NCBI GenBank assembly: GCA_036925085.1 | Contig: JAUPFP010000006.1 | Coordinates: forward strand, 1,825,131 to 1,889,130 | Length of the DNA: 64,000 bases | From: Brachycybe producta | Taxonomy: Eukaryota > Arthropoda > Diplopoda > Playtdesmida > Andrognathidae | Direction of reading: 5' to 3' | Shown: positions 22,371 to 35,200 of the stretch, piece after piece | Position numbering within the stretch: position 1 is the first letter of the stretch | How the letters are laid out: each line of letters starts with the position of its first letter | The notes under the pieces: generated by a model | Told to the model about the DNA's origin: nothing | What the model saw: only the letters and a program-made list of their open reading frames with translations | Databases searched by the model: none | Made by a program: the position numbers and the translations under genes

Positions 22371-22835
22371 TCAAATGACGACGACGACGGTTGGAGGTGG
22401 AGGCTAGCTATTAATGGAATTCAATTTAAGAGTTCCAAATCTTCCACCAACCAGCAAACTCCTCATTACATAAAAATATAACTAGCCTCCACCTCCAACC
22501 CTTTTGGCGTCGTTTTGGATGGATCATACCAGAACGACGATGTGTGTTGGAGACATGAGACTAGCTTGAGAGCAGAACTGAGTGTCGGAGACCAAATTAA
22601 CATCTTCAATTCAACAGTTTACTGAATAAATGGCTATAGGAGGAGGCTTTTTCACACGAACCACTTTAGGAGGTCGAGTTCGACTACAAAAAGAAGACCT
22701 ACTTATGTAAGCTGTGAATAGTCAGTCACCTTTAGGTCTAATAAAATATATTGTATGATTATTTATTAGATAGACAAAAATAATTATGCATTTTGCAGTG
22801 AAAGAAGCTGGTTAGAGAGGCTATAGTTCTTCTAG

Positions 22836-22981
22836 AATTATACTTTTTGCAATCAAAACGACTGGTTAGAGGCTAGAGTTAGCCTGCAAACGTAATTCAT
22901 CTACATTCCAATGCAGACGAATTATAGTTGCAGGTTAACTTTAGCCTCTAACCAGTCGTTTTGATTGCAAAAAGTATAATT
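22836..22981. mobile_element. 146-bp near-perfect palindrome, TTTTGATTGCAAAAA family
   Basis: AATTATACTTTTTGCAATC and GACTGGTTAGAGGCTAGAG at the left are inverted almost base for base at the right, ending GATTGCAAAAAGTATAATT. The arms are about 55 bp with a 35-bp loop. The strong arm identity suggests a young element. A degenerate relative lies at 10290-10385. Confidence 0.7.
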
Positions 22982-23165
22982 CTTTTTGCCTCAATTATTA
23001 AATATTATTAAAAAGTGAACCACTCGAATCGATTTGCAGTCGTTGGAAAGTGGTTCTTGTGTTGTTGAGATGAACGACAAACCCGACTACAAATTTTTCA
23101 GTCAGAACAGTATATAGAGGAAACTGATGAGGTCTGAGCGTGTCGGCCACTATGAAGTTCCATTA

Positions 23166-23368
23166 CAGGCAATTAGAAAACGGGATAAACAGACGTTTGC
23201 TCCGTCCTTTTTATGACGAACAGCAACTTCTAATTGGTTGGTTATGTAGTCTCACGTTGTAAAGTGCGGAGCATGTGACGTCAGACTACATAACCAACCA
23301 ATTAGAAGTTGCTTTCGTCATTAAAAAGGGCGGAGCTAATTTCTGTTTTCTCGTTTTCTAATTGTCTG
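23166..23368. mobile_element. CRE-carrying MITE, CAGGCAATTAG family
   Basis: About 203 bp, TA on both sides, ends CAGGCAATTAGAAAACGGG and CTCGTTTTCTAATTGTCTG. It contains CATGTGACGTCAGACTAC. It is paired with the next copy 75 bp away. Confidence 0.8.
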
Positions 23369-23443
23369 TAGTGCTAGGCACTAGCGGCGGCTAGTAAAAT
23401 AGAAGAAGACACGTGACCTCCTCCGCCTATTCACTCTATCATA

Positions 23444-23648
23444 CAGGCAATTAGAAAACGGGACAAACAGAAGTTGGCTCCGCCCTTTTTAATGACGATC
23501 GGCAACTTCTAATTGGTTGGTTATATAATCTGACGTCACATGCTCCGCCCTTTTCAATGTCGAACCACACAACAAACCAATTAGAAATTCCAGGTCTTCA
23601 TAAAAAGGGCGGAGCCAACTTGTGTTCGTCCCGTTTTCTAATTGCCTG
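23444..23648. mobile_element. CRE-carrying MITE, CAGGCAATTAG family
   Basis: A complete 205-bp copy, TA on both sides, ends CAGGCAATTAGAAAACGGG and CCCGTTTTCTAATTGCCTG, with ATCTGACGTCACATGCTCC in the centre. Very similar to the copy at 9580-9785. Confidence 0.85.
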
Positions 23649-23739
23649 TAGTTCCATTTGTGAGCTTACTCTTAGTACAAGCATAACCTGTAGCCTCCAC
23701 CTCCAACCCTCGTCGTCATTTGAGTTGAAATTTGAAAAG

Positions 23740-24730
23740 GGGGTGGGGGGGGGGGTTAATTTGAATGAGAGGGAGGCGGGGTTAAGGGGGTGACACTTGA
23801 TGACGAAGATATGACGTCTAAGATTTATTTTATTTTTAAAAAAAGTTCATTTGTTTGTTTGTCTCTTAATAAATTTTTAAAACAGAAGACGACAAAACAA
23901 TAATATCGAAGAGTTAATTACAAGAATTAATTAATTACACATTCTTATAAAAGGGGGTGGAGGTGTGGGAGGAAAAAAAACACGCAATAAATTGAATCTC
24001 TTTTCTAATTTTGGAAATTTGTGTGTTTTTTTTTTGGTGGAAGAAGAAGAGATTTGTTTATTTTTCTGATGACAAATGAATCTCTCTCTTAAATATAATC
24101 GGATTTTTGTACAAAAAAAACCCCAAATTAAAAGGCAGGGGTTTTTTTTTTTGGGGGGGGGGGTAATTAATTAAGGGGGGGGGGGGGGTCTTTTTTTCGT
24201 CATAATTAAGCGTCTTTTTTATACATATTTATCTAAAATTTCATAATTTTTTCATTTTTTTTTAAAGACATTTTTTTTCAAGTTTTTCTTGAAATTTATT
24301 GAGAAAGACGAATTTGTTTGTTTTTGGCAAGCTTATAGAAATTAATACCAGACGGCGCTGCTTTTTCAGTGAAAAATCCTAATTAGACCCCCCTATATAT
24401 ATATATGAACAACTTTTGAAAAAGAAATCAGATTTAGTTAGAAACTAGAAAAGGTAAAAAAAAAGAAGACGTCTATAACTCAATTTTTGTCTCTTCACTC
24501 TTTAAAAAATATTGTAACACACTTCATTGGATCGGAACGGTTTGAACGGAACGGAACGAATCGGAATATTTTTTATAACAAGCATTTCAATGGAGCCCCC
24601 CCCCCCCCCCTCCCCTCCGAGCACACTAACTTGGATCGGATCGAAAACGCCGCGTCGGCCGGTTCCGTTCCAATCTGATGTAGTAGTGTTGCGACTTGCT
24701 TAAGCTGATTTGAAACGAAATTAAGAGAAA
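23740..24730. other. non-coding stretch with long G/C homopolymers
   Basis: Contains G runs (23738-23755, 24154-24188), a C run (24596-24611), poly-A/T and little else. The G runs may be inflated or deflated by sequencing. No gene. Confidence 0.45.
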
Positions 24731-24733
24731 CAT

Positions 24734-24952
24734 GAAAGTGTTTTAGAGACTAGAAGGGTAGCTCAATCACTCATACTTTAAAAATAAAACTTTTTGTGTC
24801 ATTTTGAAATTGATCTAATTTTTTAAGCAGATAATAATTTTTTTTTTTAAATTTTTGTTCTCTAAAACGTTTATTTTGAAAGATATCAACATGAAATTAT
24901 TAAGTAATTCAGCTACCCGTTCTAGTTTCTAGCCACACTTTCAATTTCTTAC
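24734..24952. mobile_element. MITE, TTAGAAACTAGAAG family
   Basis: 219 bp. Left end GAAAGTGTTTTAGAGACTAG followed by AAGGGTAGCTCAATCACTC. Right end CTAGTTTCTAGCCACACTTTC. The arms pair over about 35 bp. Further partial members lie at about 24980-25140 and 25265-25300. Confidence 0.65.
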
Positions 24953-25321
24953 AAAATAAAAAGCGTTTGAAATATATTAAAAACTAGAGGAGTTTTTAAG
25001 GAAACAAATTAATTTTTCAAACGACGATTTCTTTTAAAATAAACCATTTTATCGCAATGCGATTTATCAAATTGCCATTTGTATGACGTCATCATAAAAT
25101 TTACTTGATTTGATTTCTTTACCCTTCTAGTTTCTAACAAATTTTGAATTTTCTTTTCAAAACGTTGTCTTCTTTTCAATGATTATTAATTTTGTACGAT
25201 ATTATCGGTAAAACTGCAACAAAAAAAATGTTTATTTTGTACGATACCATAATCGTGATTCATTTACCCTTCTAGTTTCTAACAAAGTTGGAAATTTCTC
25301 TTCAAAACGCTCTCTCTTAGG

Positions 25322-25470
25322 GTTTGGAACACACAGACCACTTATTGTGGTTGATTTCGACTACAAAATGAAGTCGGGTTCACAGCCGCGTCGAACCACT
25401 TGCAAAGTAGTTCATTTTGCAGTGTCGTATTAATCGACCACTAAAAGTGGTCCGTGTGCCACCAAAAGGG
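25322..25470. mobile_element. MITE, TTGGCACACAG family
   Basis: The left end GGAACACACAGACCACTT and the right end AAGTGGTCCGTGTGCC are inverted. The interior has two inverted CAAAATGA blocks as in the 4199-4395 copy. It sits about 120 bp beyond the 3' end of the muscarinic receptor coding region. Confidence 0.6.
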
Positions 25471-25516
25471 CCCTCTTAACCGAGTCTATAGAATACAATT
25501 ATACAATACATATTTA

Positions 25517-25553
<37 letters not shown>

Positions 25554-25590
25554 ATAGAGATGTATATTTAGCCTAGGAGTTGACCTGCCG

Positions 25591-27888
25591 TCAGTTGTAG
25601 AAACCTCGATTTGGATTTCTCTTTTTGGTGTGCCACTTGCACGTTAAAATGCGTACGTAGGTCCTTCGAAACGAAGCATTACACAAAGCGTAACACAATG
25701 GATTCACCGTGCTATTGATGTAACATAGACAATAGACAAGATCCCAGATTTCATTTGGAACACATTCGTCACCACAAGTAGCCAGGGTTTGCACGAGCAC
25801 CAGAATGTTATAAGGCGTCCAAGTGATGATGAAGGCGAGCAAAATGGCCGAAAGTGTCTTGGCCGCCTTCCGATCTTGCTTCCTCTCTTGAGTCTTCTTC
25901 TTTTTCTTCTTAACTGCTTTCGTTACGACCTGTTTCGGTACCAGTTTCGTGTTGAGCGGAAGTTTGATCGTCTCGGGTGGCTGCGAAATGCGGCGATTGG
26001 TAGCCGGAGTACAACCGACTGGTGTCGAAGTCGGATGAAGACTACACTCTTCGGATAATGTGCGTACGACATTCGGTAAACCGGCGACACTCACTTCACT
26101 TCCTTGACTACCGGTTCTCTCAAAAAGAGGGCTCGATTCTTTACGACGTGACACGAGTTGAGTCGGATCGGTCGTCGTCGTCGAGTCTTTCTGATTATGC
26201 AGGAAGAGTGGCACGGTTGGACCCTCTTCTTCCTCGGCGATCATTCGAATCGAGGGTTGGTTATCCACAGCCGGTGGAACGTTATCCAAAGGAAGCCGAA
26301 TGAGAATGGTGTAAACGGAATCGGAAGATTGAGAACGAGTCTGCATTTGTAAACGAGGAGGTCCTGCCGGAGTTGTCGTAGCAGACGAAGATATGCGACC
26401 TCCTCCTCCTCCTCCTCCTCCTCCTCCTATGGTTGCTATTCCTCTGACACCGTTACCAGTTGCGGGACGATCCAAAAGTGGGATCATTGTGTCCAAACGC
26501 ACTTTATTTCCTGTTCCCATTGCAACTGCTGTCAACGGTTCCTGTCTCAGATTGAGCGAAGTGCAGCGGGACACTGTCGACTGCACTGGAGTCTCTACCG
26601 ATGCTGGTGTCGTGTTTCCCGGTGATCCGTGTCCTGCATCACTGGTGCTGTCTTCTTCGATGTATTCTGGTACATCGCGATCAATTTTGCAATATTTGTA
26701 ACAAGTGGAACACAGGATCTCCCGCAAGGTTCTCGTTTTTGTACGACCCGGAACTTTTAAGTAACGCGTGTTATCGACACACATCGATGTCGGAACATAA
26801 GTGGTTTCGATCTCGAGCTCGGTTCCTGTACTCGTTTGAGTGGCAGTCGTGGTTGGTGGCACAGTCATGGTACTGGCCTGAACCGTCGCCACGGAAGAAT
26901 CGCTTCTCGATCTCTTATTGGCGTCTTCCTGTTCGACCACATCATCGCTCGAAGTGGACCGTTTGCTGTTGTCCTTTTTGACCGCCTGAAGATTAGTCAG
27001 ATCCTTCTGTCGTTTCTCTGTCTCTCGCCAGATTCGCCAGTAAAGGATGCACATAACTGTGACCGGAATGTAGAAAGCCGCAATGGCCGTTCCGAATGTC
27101 ACATACAGATTTGTCTTCAGGAACTGAATGTAACACTTGTGCTTTTCAACTGTGCGTTTGCCTTCTATGTACGGCCACGAAAAGATCCACGGTGGCCATA
27201 AAATGAGCGAAATGACCCAAGCGCACGAGATCATAAAGATGGCCCTTTTCGTAGTGCGTCTCGCTCGATACGTGAGGGGCCTCGTTACGCTGAAATAACG
27301 ATCGAAGCTGATGATTAGAAGGTTGAGCACTGAGGCGTTGCTCAACAGGTAATCTAACGAGAGATAAGAGTCGCAAAGGAATGCTCCAAAGGGCCAGTAG
27401 CCGATAAGAAGGTAAATCGTGTAAAGGGGCATAGAGACGAGACCAATGGCAAAGTCGGCCACGGCCAAACTGAGCAAAAAATAATTACTGATGGTCTGAA
27501 GTTGTTTGTCCATCTTGAAGGAGATCATGACCATGAAGTTACCGACAACCGTAATGAGGAAGAGGATGACGGCAACGATACCGATAACGATCGACTGAGC
27601 CAACGAATAGAGCGGCGATGGAATTTCGTCGTCTTCCGACGGCACCTCTTGAAACGTTCCGTTGCCGTGTGCCAGCGAGTTGTTATTAGCAGCAGCCACC
27701 CACGGTTCGCTCCAGAATGCGGCAACGGTAACGTTGAAACCGCTTTCGACAGTCGGAGGATGTATCGTACTGCCGGGAACGTTAAACAAGTAGATGGTCC
27801 CTGTGGTAAGGGCCGTCGTGGCCTTCGCAAGAATGGCTTCTCCCTGAGTGAGGACTGTTGTTGAAGGGCCATTGCTAAACAGCGCCAT
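25591..27888 (-). CDS. CHRM: muscarinic acetylcholine receptor (class A GPCR)
   Basis: A single uninterrupted 765-codon frame. Seven helices are seen: TM1 about 97-121, TM2 133-158, TM3 170-193, TM4 215-237, TM5 262-284, TM6 676-699 and TM7 713-735. The TM3 block DYLLSNASV with orthosteric Asp179, the stretch [20 protein letters not shown] (DRY at 196-198), WTPYN in TM6 (Asn694, muscarinic-specific) and NPLCYA in TM7 identify a muscarinic receptor rather than another amine receptor. Family knowledge: it binds acetylcholine at the plasma membrane and couples to G proteins. The third intracellular loop is very long (about 385 residues), low-complexity, with a glycine run near 498-508, a Ser/Thr-rich part and a lysine cluster before TM6. 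Several N-glycosylation sequons lie before TM1. A CAG at 27921 on this strand may be the acceptor of a 5' UTR exon. The subtype is not decidable. Confidence 0.95.
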   Translation of the reverse strand: MALFSNGPSTTVLTQGEAILAKATTALTTGTIYLFNVPGSTIHPPTVESGFNVTVAAFWSEPWVAAANNNSLAHGNGTFQEVPSEDDEIPSPLYSLAQSIVIGIVAVILFLITVVGNFMVMISFKMDKQLQTISNYFLLSLAVADFAIGLVSMPLYTIYLLIGYWPFGAFLCDSYLSLDYLLSNASVLNLLIISFDRYFSVTRPLTYRARRTTKRAIFMISCAWVISLILWPPWIFSWPYIEGKRTVEKHKCYIQFLKTNLYVTFGTAIAAFYIPVTVMCILYWRIWRETEKRQKDLTNLQAVKKDNSKRSTSSDDVVEQEDANKRSRSDSSVATVQASTMTVPPTTTATQTSTGTELEIETTYVPTSMCVDNTRYLKVPGRTKTRTLREILCSTCYKYCKIDRDVPEYIEEDSTSDAGHGSPGNTTPASVETPVQSTVSRCTSLNLRQEPLTAVAMGTGNKVRLDTMIPLLDRPATGNGVRGIATIGGGGGGGGGGRISSSATTTPAGPPRLQMQTRSQSSDSVYTILIRLPLDNVPPAVDNQPSIRMIAEEEEGPTVPLFLHNQKDSTTTTDPTQLVSRRKESSPLFERTGSQGSEVSVAGLPNVVRTLSEECSLHPTSTPVGCTPATNRRISQPPETIKLPLNTKLVPKQVVTKAVKKKKKKTQERKQDRKAAKTLSAILLAFIITWTPYNILVLVQTLATCGDECVPNEIWDLVYCLCYINSTVNPLCYALCNASFRRTYVRILTCKWHTKKRNPNRGFYN

Positions 27889-27924
27889 CTCTTAGCCAGG
27901 CCTATGAAACATGTTTGATCTGAA

Positions 27925-28487
27925 AAACATACAAGAAGAAGAAAGACCTTTTGTTAAATATGAAGTTTGTGTTAAGTTGCGTGTTATAATTTAACACATG
28001 CAATAAACATATTCGAATGGTGGTGGTTTTTTTCTCCCCCTTTTTTGTGGGGGGGGGGGGAACAGTCAGAACACATTTCAATTGTACTTGCAATTGTTTT
28101 TACAAATTATATGGCTGTAGGGGGGGGGGGGGGGGGTTAGAAGTCTCTCTGTCTTCTTAAAGTGTTTGTTGGCATCTGGCCCAATGAATACAATTTAGCA
28201 CAGGGTCAGGTTTGGCGTGGGTTCAATTTAGCCGTCAATCAATTTTAAGTTAGGAATCAGAAGTAAAAGCGACGATCAGTTTCTTGATTTTCTAGTTATT
28301 TTTTTTTTGTGGGTCAGAAGCCAAGTGTCCTTTTTTTGTTTGTTCTACTTTGAATAAAAAAACAAAAAACTAGATTATGACGATTTATCAATAGGGCTCG
28401 GATTTTTATGCAAAAATATCAAGCAAATGTTTCTCAATATGTGGCTCCAAGAGTCAATTAGGAAATAACAATCTCCTTTAGATGAAC
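27925..28487. other. non-coding stretch upstream of the muscarinic receptor
   Basis: AT-rich with two G runs (28050-28062 and 28119-28135). The promoter or 5' UTR exon of the receptor may lie here or beyond, but no core promoter motif is convincing. Confidence 0.35.
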
Positions 28488-29045
28488 CTTCTAGTTTTTA
28501 AATTGAAAATTAAACTCCGTGAACAACCTCAACTGCATGCCCGGAACTTGACACCAGATATTTTTTTTTCATATAAAAACTTAAACAGTTCAGTAAAAAT
28601 GAATGAAATTTTTATAAGAAACTAGAAAACACATCTACAAACATAACACTAAAAAAGAAAATTCCTGTGCGCCTTCTAGTTTTTAAATAATAAAAAGAAG
28701 CATATCAACTCGCTATATCTTAATGTGCAAGATATTTTATAAAAACTAAACAGAGCTCGCTAAAAATCATGAAATTTTTATAAGAAACTAGAAAACACAT
28801 CTACAAACATAATCATAAATAGAAATCTCCACGTGAACCTTCTAGTTTTTAAATAGAAAATTAAAAACAGAACCTCGGCTGTCAGTTTTCTTAATTGAAG
28901 AAGATTGAAACACGAAATATTTGAGAAAAACTAAACAGAGCTGATTAGAAATGAATGTAATTTTTATAAAAAAACTAGAAAACACATCTACAAATATAAT
29001 CCTAAATAGAAATCACCGCGTAAACCTTCTAGTTTTTAAATAGAA
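28488..29045. repeat. ~180-bp satellite, three repeats plus part
   Basis: The anchor CTTCTAGTTTTTAAAT occurs at 28488, 28673, 28839 and 29026, spacings 185, 166 and 187 bp. Each unit also holds AGAAACTAGAAAACACATCT and TAAACAGAGCT-like words. The inverted AAACTAGAA/TTCTAGTTT pair in every unit resembles the ends of the TTAGAAACTAGAAG MITE family, from which the satellite probably arose. Confidence 0.7.
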
Positions 29046-29111
29046 AATTAAAAACTGAGCGTGTCTATTCTCGGAGTAAGTTCAACAACTTAAAAAAAAC
29101 CCTCCGAAGTC

Positions 29112-29211
29112 NNNNNNNNNNNNNNNNNNNNNNNNNNNNNNNNNNNNNNNNNNNNNNNNNNNNNNNNNNNNNNNNNNNNNNNNNNNNNNNNNNNNNNNNN
29201 NNNNNNNNNNN
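29112..29211. other. assembly gap (100 N)
   Basis: Exactly 100 N, the conventional placeholder for a gap of unknown length. It sits at the left edge of the giant minisatellite, so the array is longer than what is shown. Confidence 0.98.
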
Positions 29212-32200
29212 GGGACCCGACCTCCCGGGACCCGACCCTCTGGGATTCGACCCCCCGGGACCCGACCCTCCTGGACCCGACCCCCCCGGGACCCGACCTC
29301 CCTGGACCCGACCCCCCGGGACCCGACCCCCCCGGGACCCGACCCCCCCCGGGACCCGACCCCCCGAGACCCGACCTCCCGGGACCCGACCCTCTGGGAT
29401 TCGACCCCCCGGGACACCGACCACCCCGGGACCCGGGACCCGACCCCCCGGGACCCAACTTCCCGGGATTCGACCCCCCGGGATTCGACCCCCCAGGACT
29501 CGACCCCCCGGGGACCCGACCCCCCGGGACCCGACCTCCCTGGACCCGACCCCCCGGGACCCGACCCCCCCGGGACCCGACCCCCCCGGGACCCGACCCC
29601 CCCGAGACCCGACCTCCCGGGACCCGACCCTCTGGGATTCGACCCCCCGGGACCCGACCCTCCTGGACCCGACCCCCCAGGACCCGACCCCCCCCGGGGA
29701 TTCGACCCCCCGGGATTCGACCCCCGGGACCCGACCCCCCCGGGAACCGACCCCCCGTGACCCGACCCCCCGGGGACTCGACCCCCCCATGACCCGACCC
29801 CCCGGGACCCGACCCCCCCGGGATTCGACCCCCCCGGGACCCGACCCCCCGGGATTCGACCCCCCCAGGACCCGACCCCCCGGGATTCGACCCCCCCGGG
29901 ATTCGACCCCCGGGACTCGACCCCCCGGGACCCAAACTTCCCGGGATTCGACCCCCCGGGATTCGACCCCCCAGGACCCGACCCCCCGGGACCCTCGACC
30001 TCTCCTGGACCCGACTCCCCCCGGGACCCGACCACCCCGGGACCCGGGACCCGACCCCCCCGGGACCCAACTTCCCGGGATTCGACCCCCCGGGATTTCG
30101 ACCCCCCCCAGGACTCGACCCCCCGGGACCCGACCCCCCGGGACCCGACCTCCCTGGACCCCGACCCCCCGGGACCCGACCCCCCCGGGACCCGACCCCC
30201 CCGGGACCCGACCCCCCGAGACCCGACCTCCCGGGACCCGACCCTCTGGGATTCGACCCCCCGGGACCCCGACCCCTCCTGGACCCGACCCCCCCGGGAC
30301 CCGGGACCCGACCCCCCCGGGACCCAACTTCCCGGGATTCGACCCCCCCGGGATTCGACCCCCCGGGACCCGACCCCCCGGGACCCGACCTTCCCTGGAC
30401 CCGACCCCCCGGGACCCGACCACCCCGGGACCCGGGACCCGACCCCCCGGGACCCAACTTCCCGGGATTCGACCCCCCGGGATTCGACCCCCCCAGGACT
30501 CGACCCCCGGGACCCGACCCCCCCGGGACCCGACCTCCCTGGACCCGACCCCCCGGGATTCGACCCCCCCAGGACTCGACCCCCCCGGGACCCAACTTCC
30601 CGGATTCGACCCCCCGGGATTCGACCCCCCCAGGACCCCGACCCCCCGGGACCCCGACCACCCCGGGACCCGGGACCCCGACCCCCCCGGGACCCAACTT
30701 CCCGGGATTCGACCCCCCCGGGATTCGACCCCCCAGGACTCGACCCCCCGGGACCCGACCCCCCCCGGGACCCGACCTCCCTGGACCCGACCCCCCCCGG
30801 GACCCGACCCCCCGGGACCCGACCTCCCGGGACCCGACCCTCTGGGATTCGACCCCCCGGGACCCGACCCCTCCTGGACCCGACCCCCCGGGACCCGACC
30901 TCCCTGGACCCGAACCCCCCGGGACCCGACCCCCCCGGGACCCGACCCCCCCCGGGACCCGACCCCCCGAGACCCCGACCTCCCGGGACCCCGACCCTCT
31001 GGGATTCGACCCCCCGGGACCCGACCACCCCGGGACCCGGGACCCGACCCCCCGGGACCCAACTTCCCGGGATTCGACCCCCCGGGATTCGACCCCCCAG
31101 GACTCGACCCCCCCGGGACCCGACCCCCCGGGACCCGACCTCCCTGGACCCGACCCCCCCCGGGACCCGACCCCCCCCGGGACCCGACCCCCCCGGGACC
31201 CGACCCCCCGAGACCCGACCTCCCGGGACCCGACCCTCTGGGATTCGACCCCCCGGGACCCGACCCTCCTGGACCCGACCCCCCCAGGACCCGACCCCCC
31301 CGGGATTCGACCCCCCGGGATTCGACCCCCGGGACCCGACCCCCCGGGACCCGACCCCCCCGTGACCCGACCCCCCGGGACTCGACCCCCCCATGACCCG
31401 ACCCCCCGGGACCCCGACCCCCCCCGGGATTCGACCCCCCCGGGACCCGACCCCACCGGGATTCGACCCCCCCAGGACCCGACCCCCCGGGATTCGACCC
31501 CCCGGGATTCGACCCCCCCGGGACTCGACCCCCCGGGACCAACTTCCCGGGATTCGACCCCCCCCGGGATTCGACCCCCCAGGACCCGACCCCCCGGGAC
31601 CCGACCTCCCTGGACCCGACCCCCCGGGACCCCGACCACCCCGGGACCCCGGGACCCGACCCCCCGGGACCCAACTTCCCGGAATTCGACCCCCCCGGGA
31701 TTCGACCCCCCAGGGACTCGACCCCCCGGGACCCGACCCCCCGGGACCCGACCTCCCTGGACCCGACCCCCCGGGACCCGACCCCCCCCGGGACCCGACC
31801 CCCCGACCCCCCCGGGACCCGACCCCCCCGAGACCCGACCTCCCGGGACCCGACCCTCTGGGATTCGACCCCCCGGGACCCGACCCTCCTGGACCCGACC
31901 CCCCCAGGACCCGACCCCCCCGGGATTCGACCCCCCGGGATTCGACCCCCCAGGACCCGACCCCCCCGGGACCCGACCTCCCTGGACCCGACCCCCCGGG
32001 ACCCCGACCACCCCGGGGACCCGGGACCCGACCTCCCGGGACCCAACCCTCTGGGATTCGACCCCCCGGGACCCGACCCTCCTGGACCCGACCCCCCCAG
32101 GACCCGACCCCCCCCGGGATTCGACCCCCCCGGGATTCGACCCCCCCAGGACCCGACCCCCCCGGGACCCGACCCCCCCGGGACCCGACCCCCCCGGGAC

Positions 32201-35200
32201 CCCGAACCCCCAGGACTCGACCCCCCAGGACTCGACCCCCCCGGGACCCAACTTCCCGGGATTCGACCCCCCGGGATTCGACCCCCCAGGACCCGACCCC
32301 CCGGGACCCGACCTCCCTGGACCCGACCCCCCGGGACCCGACCACCCCGGGACCCGGGACCCGACCCCCCCGGGACCCAACTTCCCGGGATTCGACCCCC
32401 CCGGGATTCGACCCCCCAGGACCCGACCCCCCGGGACCCGACCTCCCTGGACCCGACCCCCCGGGACCCGACCACCCCGGGACCCGGGACCCGACCCCCC
32501 GGGACCCAACTTCCCGGGATTCGACCCCCCGGGATTCGACCCCCCAGGACTCGACCCCCCGGGACCCGACCCCCCGGGACCCGACCTCCCTGGACCCGAC
32601 CCCCCGGGATTCGACCCCCCAGGACTCGACCCCCCGGGACCCAACTTCCCGGGATTCGACCCCCCGGGATTCGACCCCCCAGGACCCGACCCCCCGGGAC
32701 CCGACCTCCCTGGACCCGACCCCCCGGGACCCGACCACCCCGGGACCCGGGACCCGACCCCCCGGGACCCAACTTCCCGGGATTCGACCCCCCGGGATTC
32801 GACCCCCCAGGACTCGACCCCCCGGGACCCGACCCCCCGGGACCCGACCTCCCTGGACCCGACCCCCCGGGACCCGACCCCCCCGGGACCCGACCCCCCC
32901 GGGACCCGACCCCCCGAGACCCGACCTCCCGGGACCCGACCCTCTGGGATTCGACCCCCCGGGACCCGACCCTCCTGGACCCGACCCCCCAGGACCCGAC
33001 CCCCCCGGGATTCGACCCCCCGGGATTCGACCCCCGGGACCCGACCCCCCGGGACCCGACCCCCCGTGACCCGACCCCCCGGGACTCGACCCCCCATGAC
33101 CCGACCCCCCGGGACCCGACCCCCCCGGGATTCGACCCCCCGGGACCCGACCCCCCGGGATTCGACCCCCCCAGGACCCGACCCCCCGGGATTCGACCCC
33201 CCGGGATTCGACCCCCCGGGACCCGACCCCCCGGGACCCGACCCCCCGGGACCCGACCCCCCGGGACCCGACCCCCCGGGACTCGACCCCCCGGGACCCG
33301 ACCTCCCTGGACCCCGACCCCCGGGATTCGACCCCCCGGGATTCGACCCCCCGGGACTCGACCCCCCGGGATTCGACCCCCCAGGATTCGACCCCCCCAG
33401 GACTCGACCCCCCGGGACCCGGGACCCGACCCCCCTGGACCCGACCTCCCTGGACCCGACCCCCCGGGATTCGACCCCCCAGGACTCGACCCCCCGGGAC
33501 CCGGGACCCGGGACCCGACCCCCCGGGACCCGACCCCCCTGGACCCGACCTCCCTGGACCCGACCCCCCGGGATTCGACCCCCCAGGACTCGACCCCCCG
33601 GGACCCAACTTCCCGGGATTCGACCCCCCGGGATTCGACCCCCCAGGACTCGACCCCCCGGGACCCGACCCCCCGGGACCCGACCCCCCGGGACCCGACC
33701 CCCCGGGACCCGGGACCCGACCCCCCATGACCCGACCCCCCGGGACCCAACTTCCCGGGATTCGACCCCCCGGGATTCGACCCCCCAGGACTCGACCCCC
33801 CGGGACCCGACCCCCCGGGACCCGACCTCCCTGGACCCGACCCCCCGGGACCCGACCCCCCCGGGACCCGACCCCCCCGGGACCCGACCCCCCGGGACCC
33901 GACCTCCCGGGACCCGACCCTCTGGGATTCGACCCCCCGGGACCCGACCCTCCTGGACCCGACCCCCCAGGACCCGACCCCCCCGGGATTCGACCCCCCG
34001 GGATTCGACCCCCCGGGACCCGACCCCCCGGGATTCGACCCCCCCAGGACCCGACCCCCCGGGACCCGGGACCCGACCCCCCGGGATTCGACCCCCCGGG
34101 ATTCGACCCCCCGGGACCCGACCCCCCGGGACCCGACCCCCCGTGACCCGACCCCCCGGGACCCGACCCCCCGGGACTCGACCCCCCATGACCCGACCCC
34201 CCGGGACCCGACCTCCCTGGACCCGACCCCCGGGATTCGACCCCCCGGGATTCGACCCCCCAGGACTCGACCCCCCGGGACCCGACCTCCCTGGACCCGA
34301 CCCCCGGGATTCGACCCCCCGGGATTCGACCCCCCAGGACTCGACCCCCCTGGACCCGACCTCCCTGGACCCGACCCCCCGGGATTCGACCCCCCAGGAC
34401 TCGACCCCCCATGACCCAACTTCCCGGGATTCGACCCCCCGGGATTCGACCCCCCAGGACTCGACCCCCCGGGACCCGACCCCCCGGGACCCGACCCCCC
34501 GGGACCCGACCCTCTGGGATTCGACCCCCCGGGACCCGACCCTCCTGGACCCGACCCCCCAGGACCCGACCCCCCCGGGATTCGACCCCCCGGGATTCGA
34601 CCCCCCGGGACCCGACCCCCCGGGATTCGACCCCCCCAGGACCCGACCCCCCGGGACCCGGGACCCGACCCCACGGGATTCGACCCCCCGGGATTCGACC
34701 CCCCGGGACCCGACCCCCCGGGACCCGACCCCCCGTGACCCGACCCCCCGGGACCCGACCCCCCGGGACCCGACCCCCCGGGACCCAATTCCCCGGGACC
34801 CGACCCCCAAGACCCGACCCGTGACTCGACCCATGACCCGACCCAACCACCTGAACCCAATCCCCCGGGACCAGAACCCCCTCTACCCGACCCCCCGGGA
34901 CCCGGGACCCGACCCTTAGGGACCCGACCCCCCCCCCGGGATTCGACCCCCCGGGATTTGACCCCCCGGGACCTGACCCCCCGGGACCCGACCCTCCGGG
35001 ACCCGACCCCCCGGGACCCGACCCCCCGGGACCCGACCCCCCGGGATTCGACCCCCCGGGATTCGACCCCCCGGGACCCGACCCCCCTGGACCCGACCCC
35101 CCGGGACCCGACCCCCCTGGACCCGACCCCCCAGGACCCGACCCCCCGGGACCCATGACCCGACCCCCCGGAACCCGACCCCCCGGGACCCGACCCCCAA

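Larger units (their letters stand above)
22371..23723. mobile_element. possible 1.35-kb element with TCAAATGACGACGACG arms
   Basis: TCAAATGACGACGACGACGG plus TTGGAGGTGGAGGCTA at the left is inverted at 23691-23723 as TAGCCTCCACCTCCAACCC and CGTCGTCATTTGA. A shorter inner palindrome with the same GGTTGGAGGTGGAGGCTAG word spans 22389-22500. The interior contains three other MITEs. It may be one element repeatedly invaded, or two solo ends. No transposase. Confidence 0.4.

Noticed and set aside
25789-27864. Several plus-strand frames opposite the muscarinic receptor
   Set aside because: They are antisense shadows of a long, well-supported coding region.
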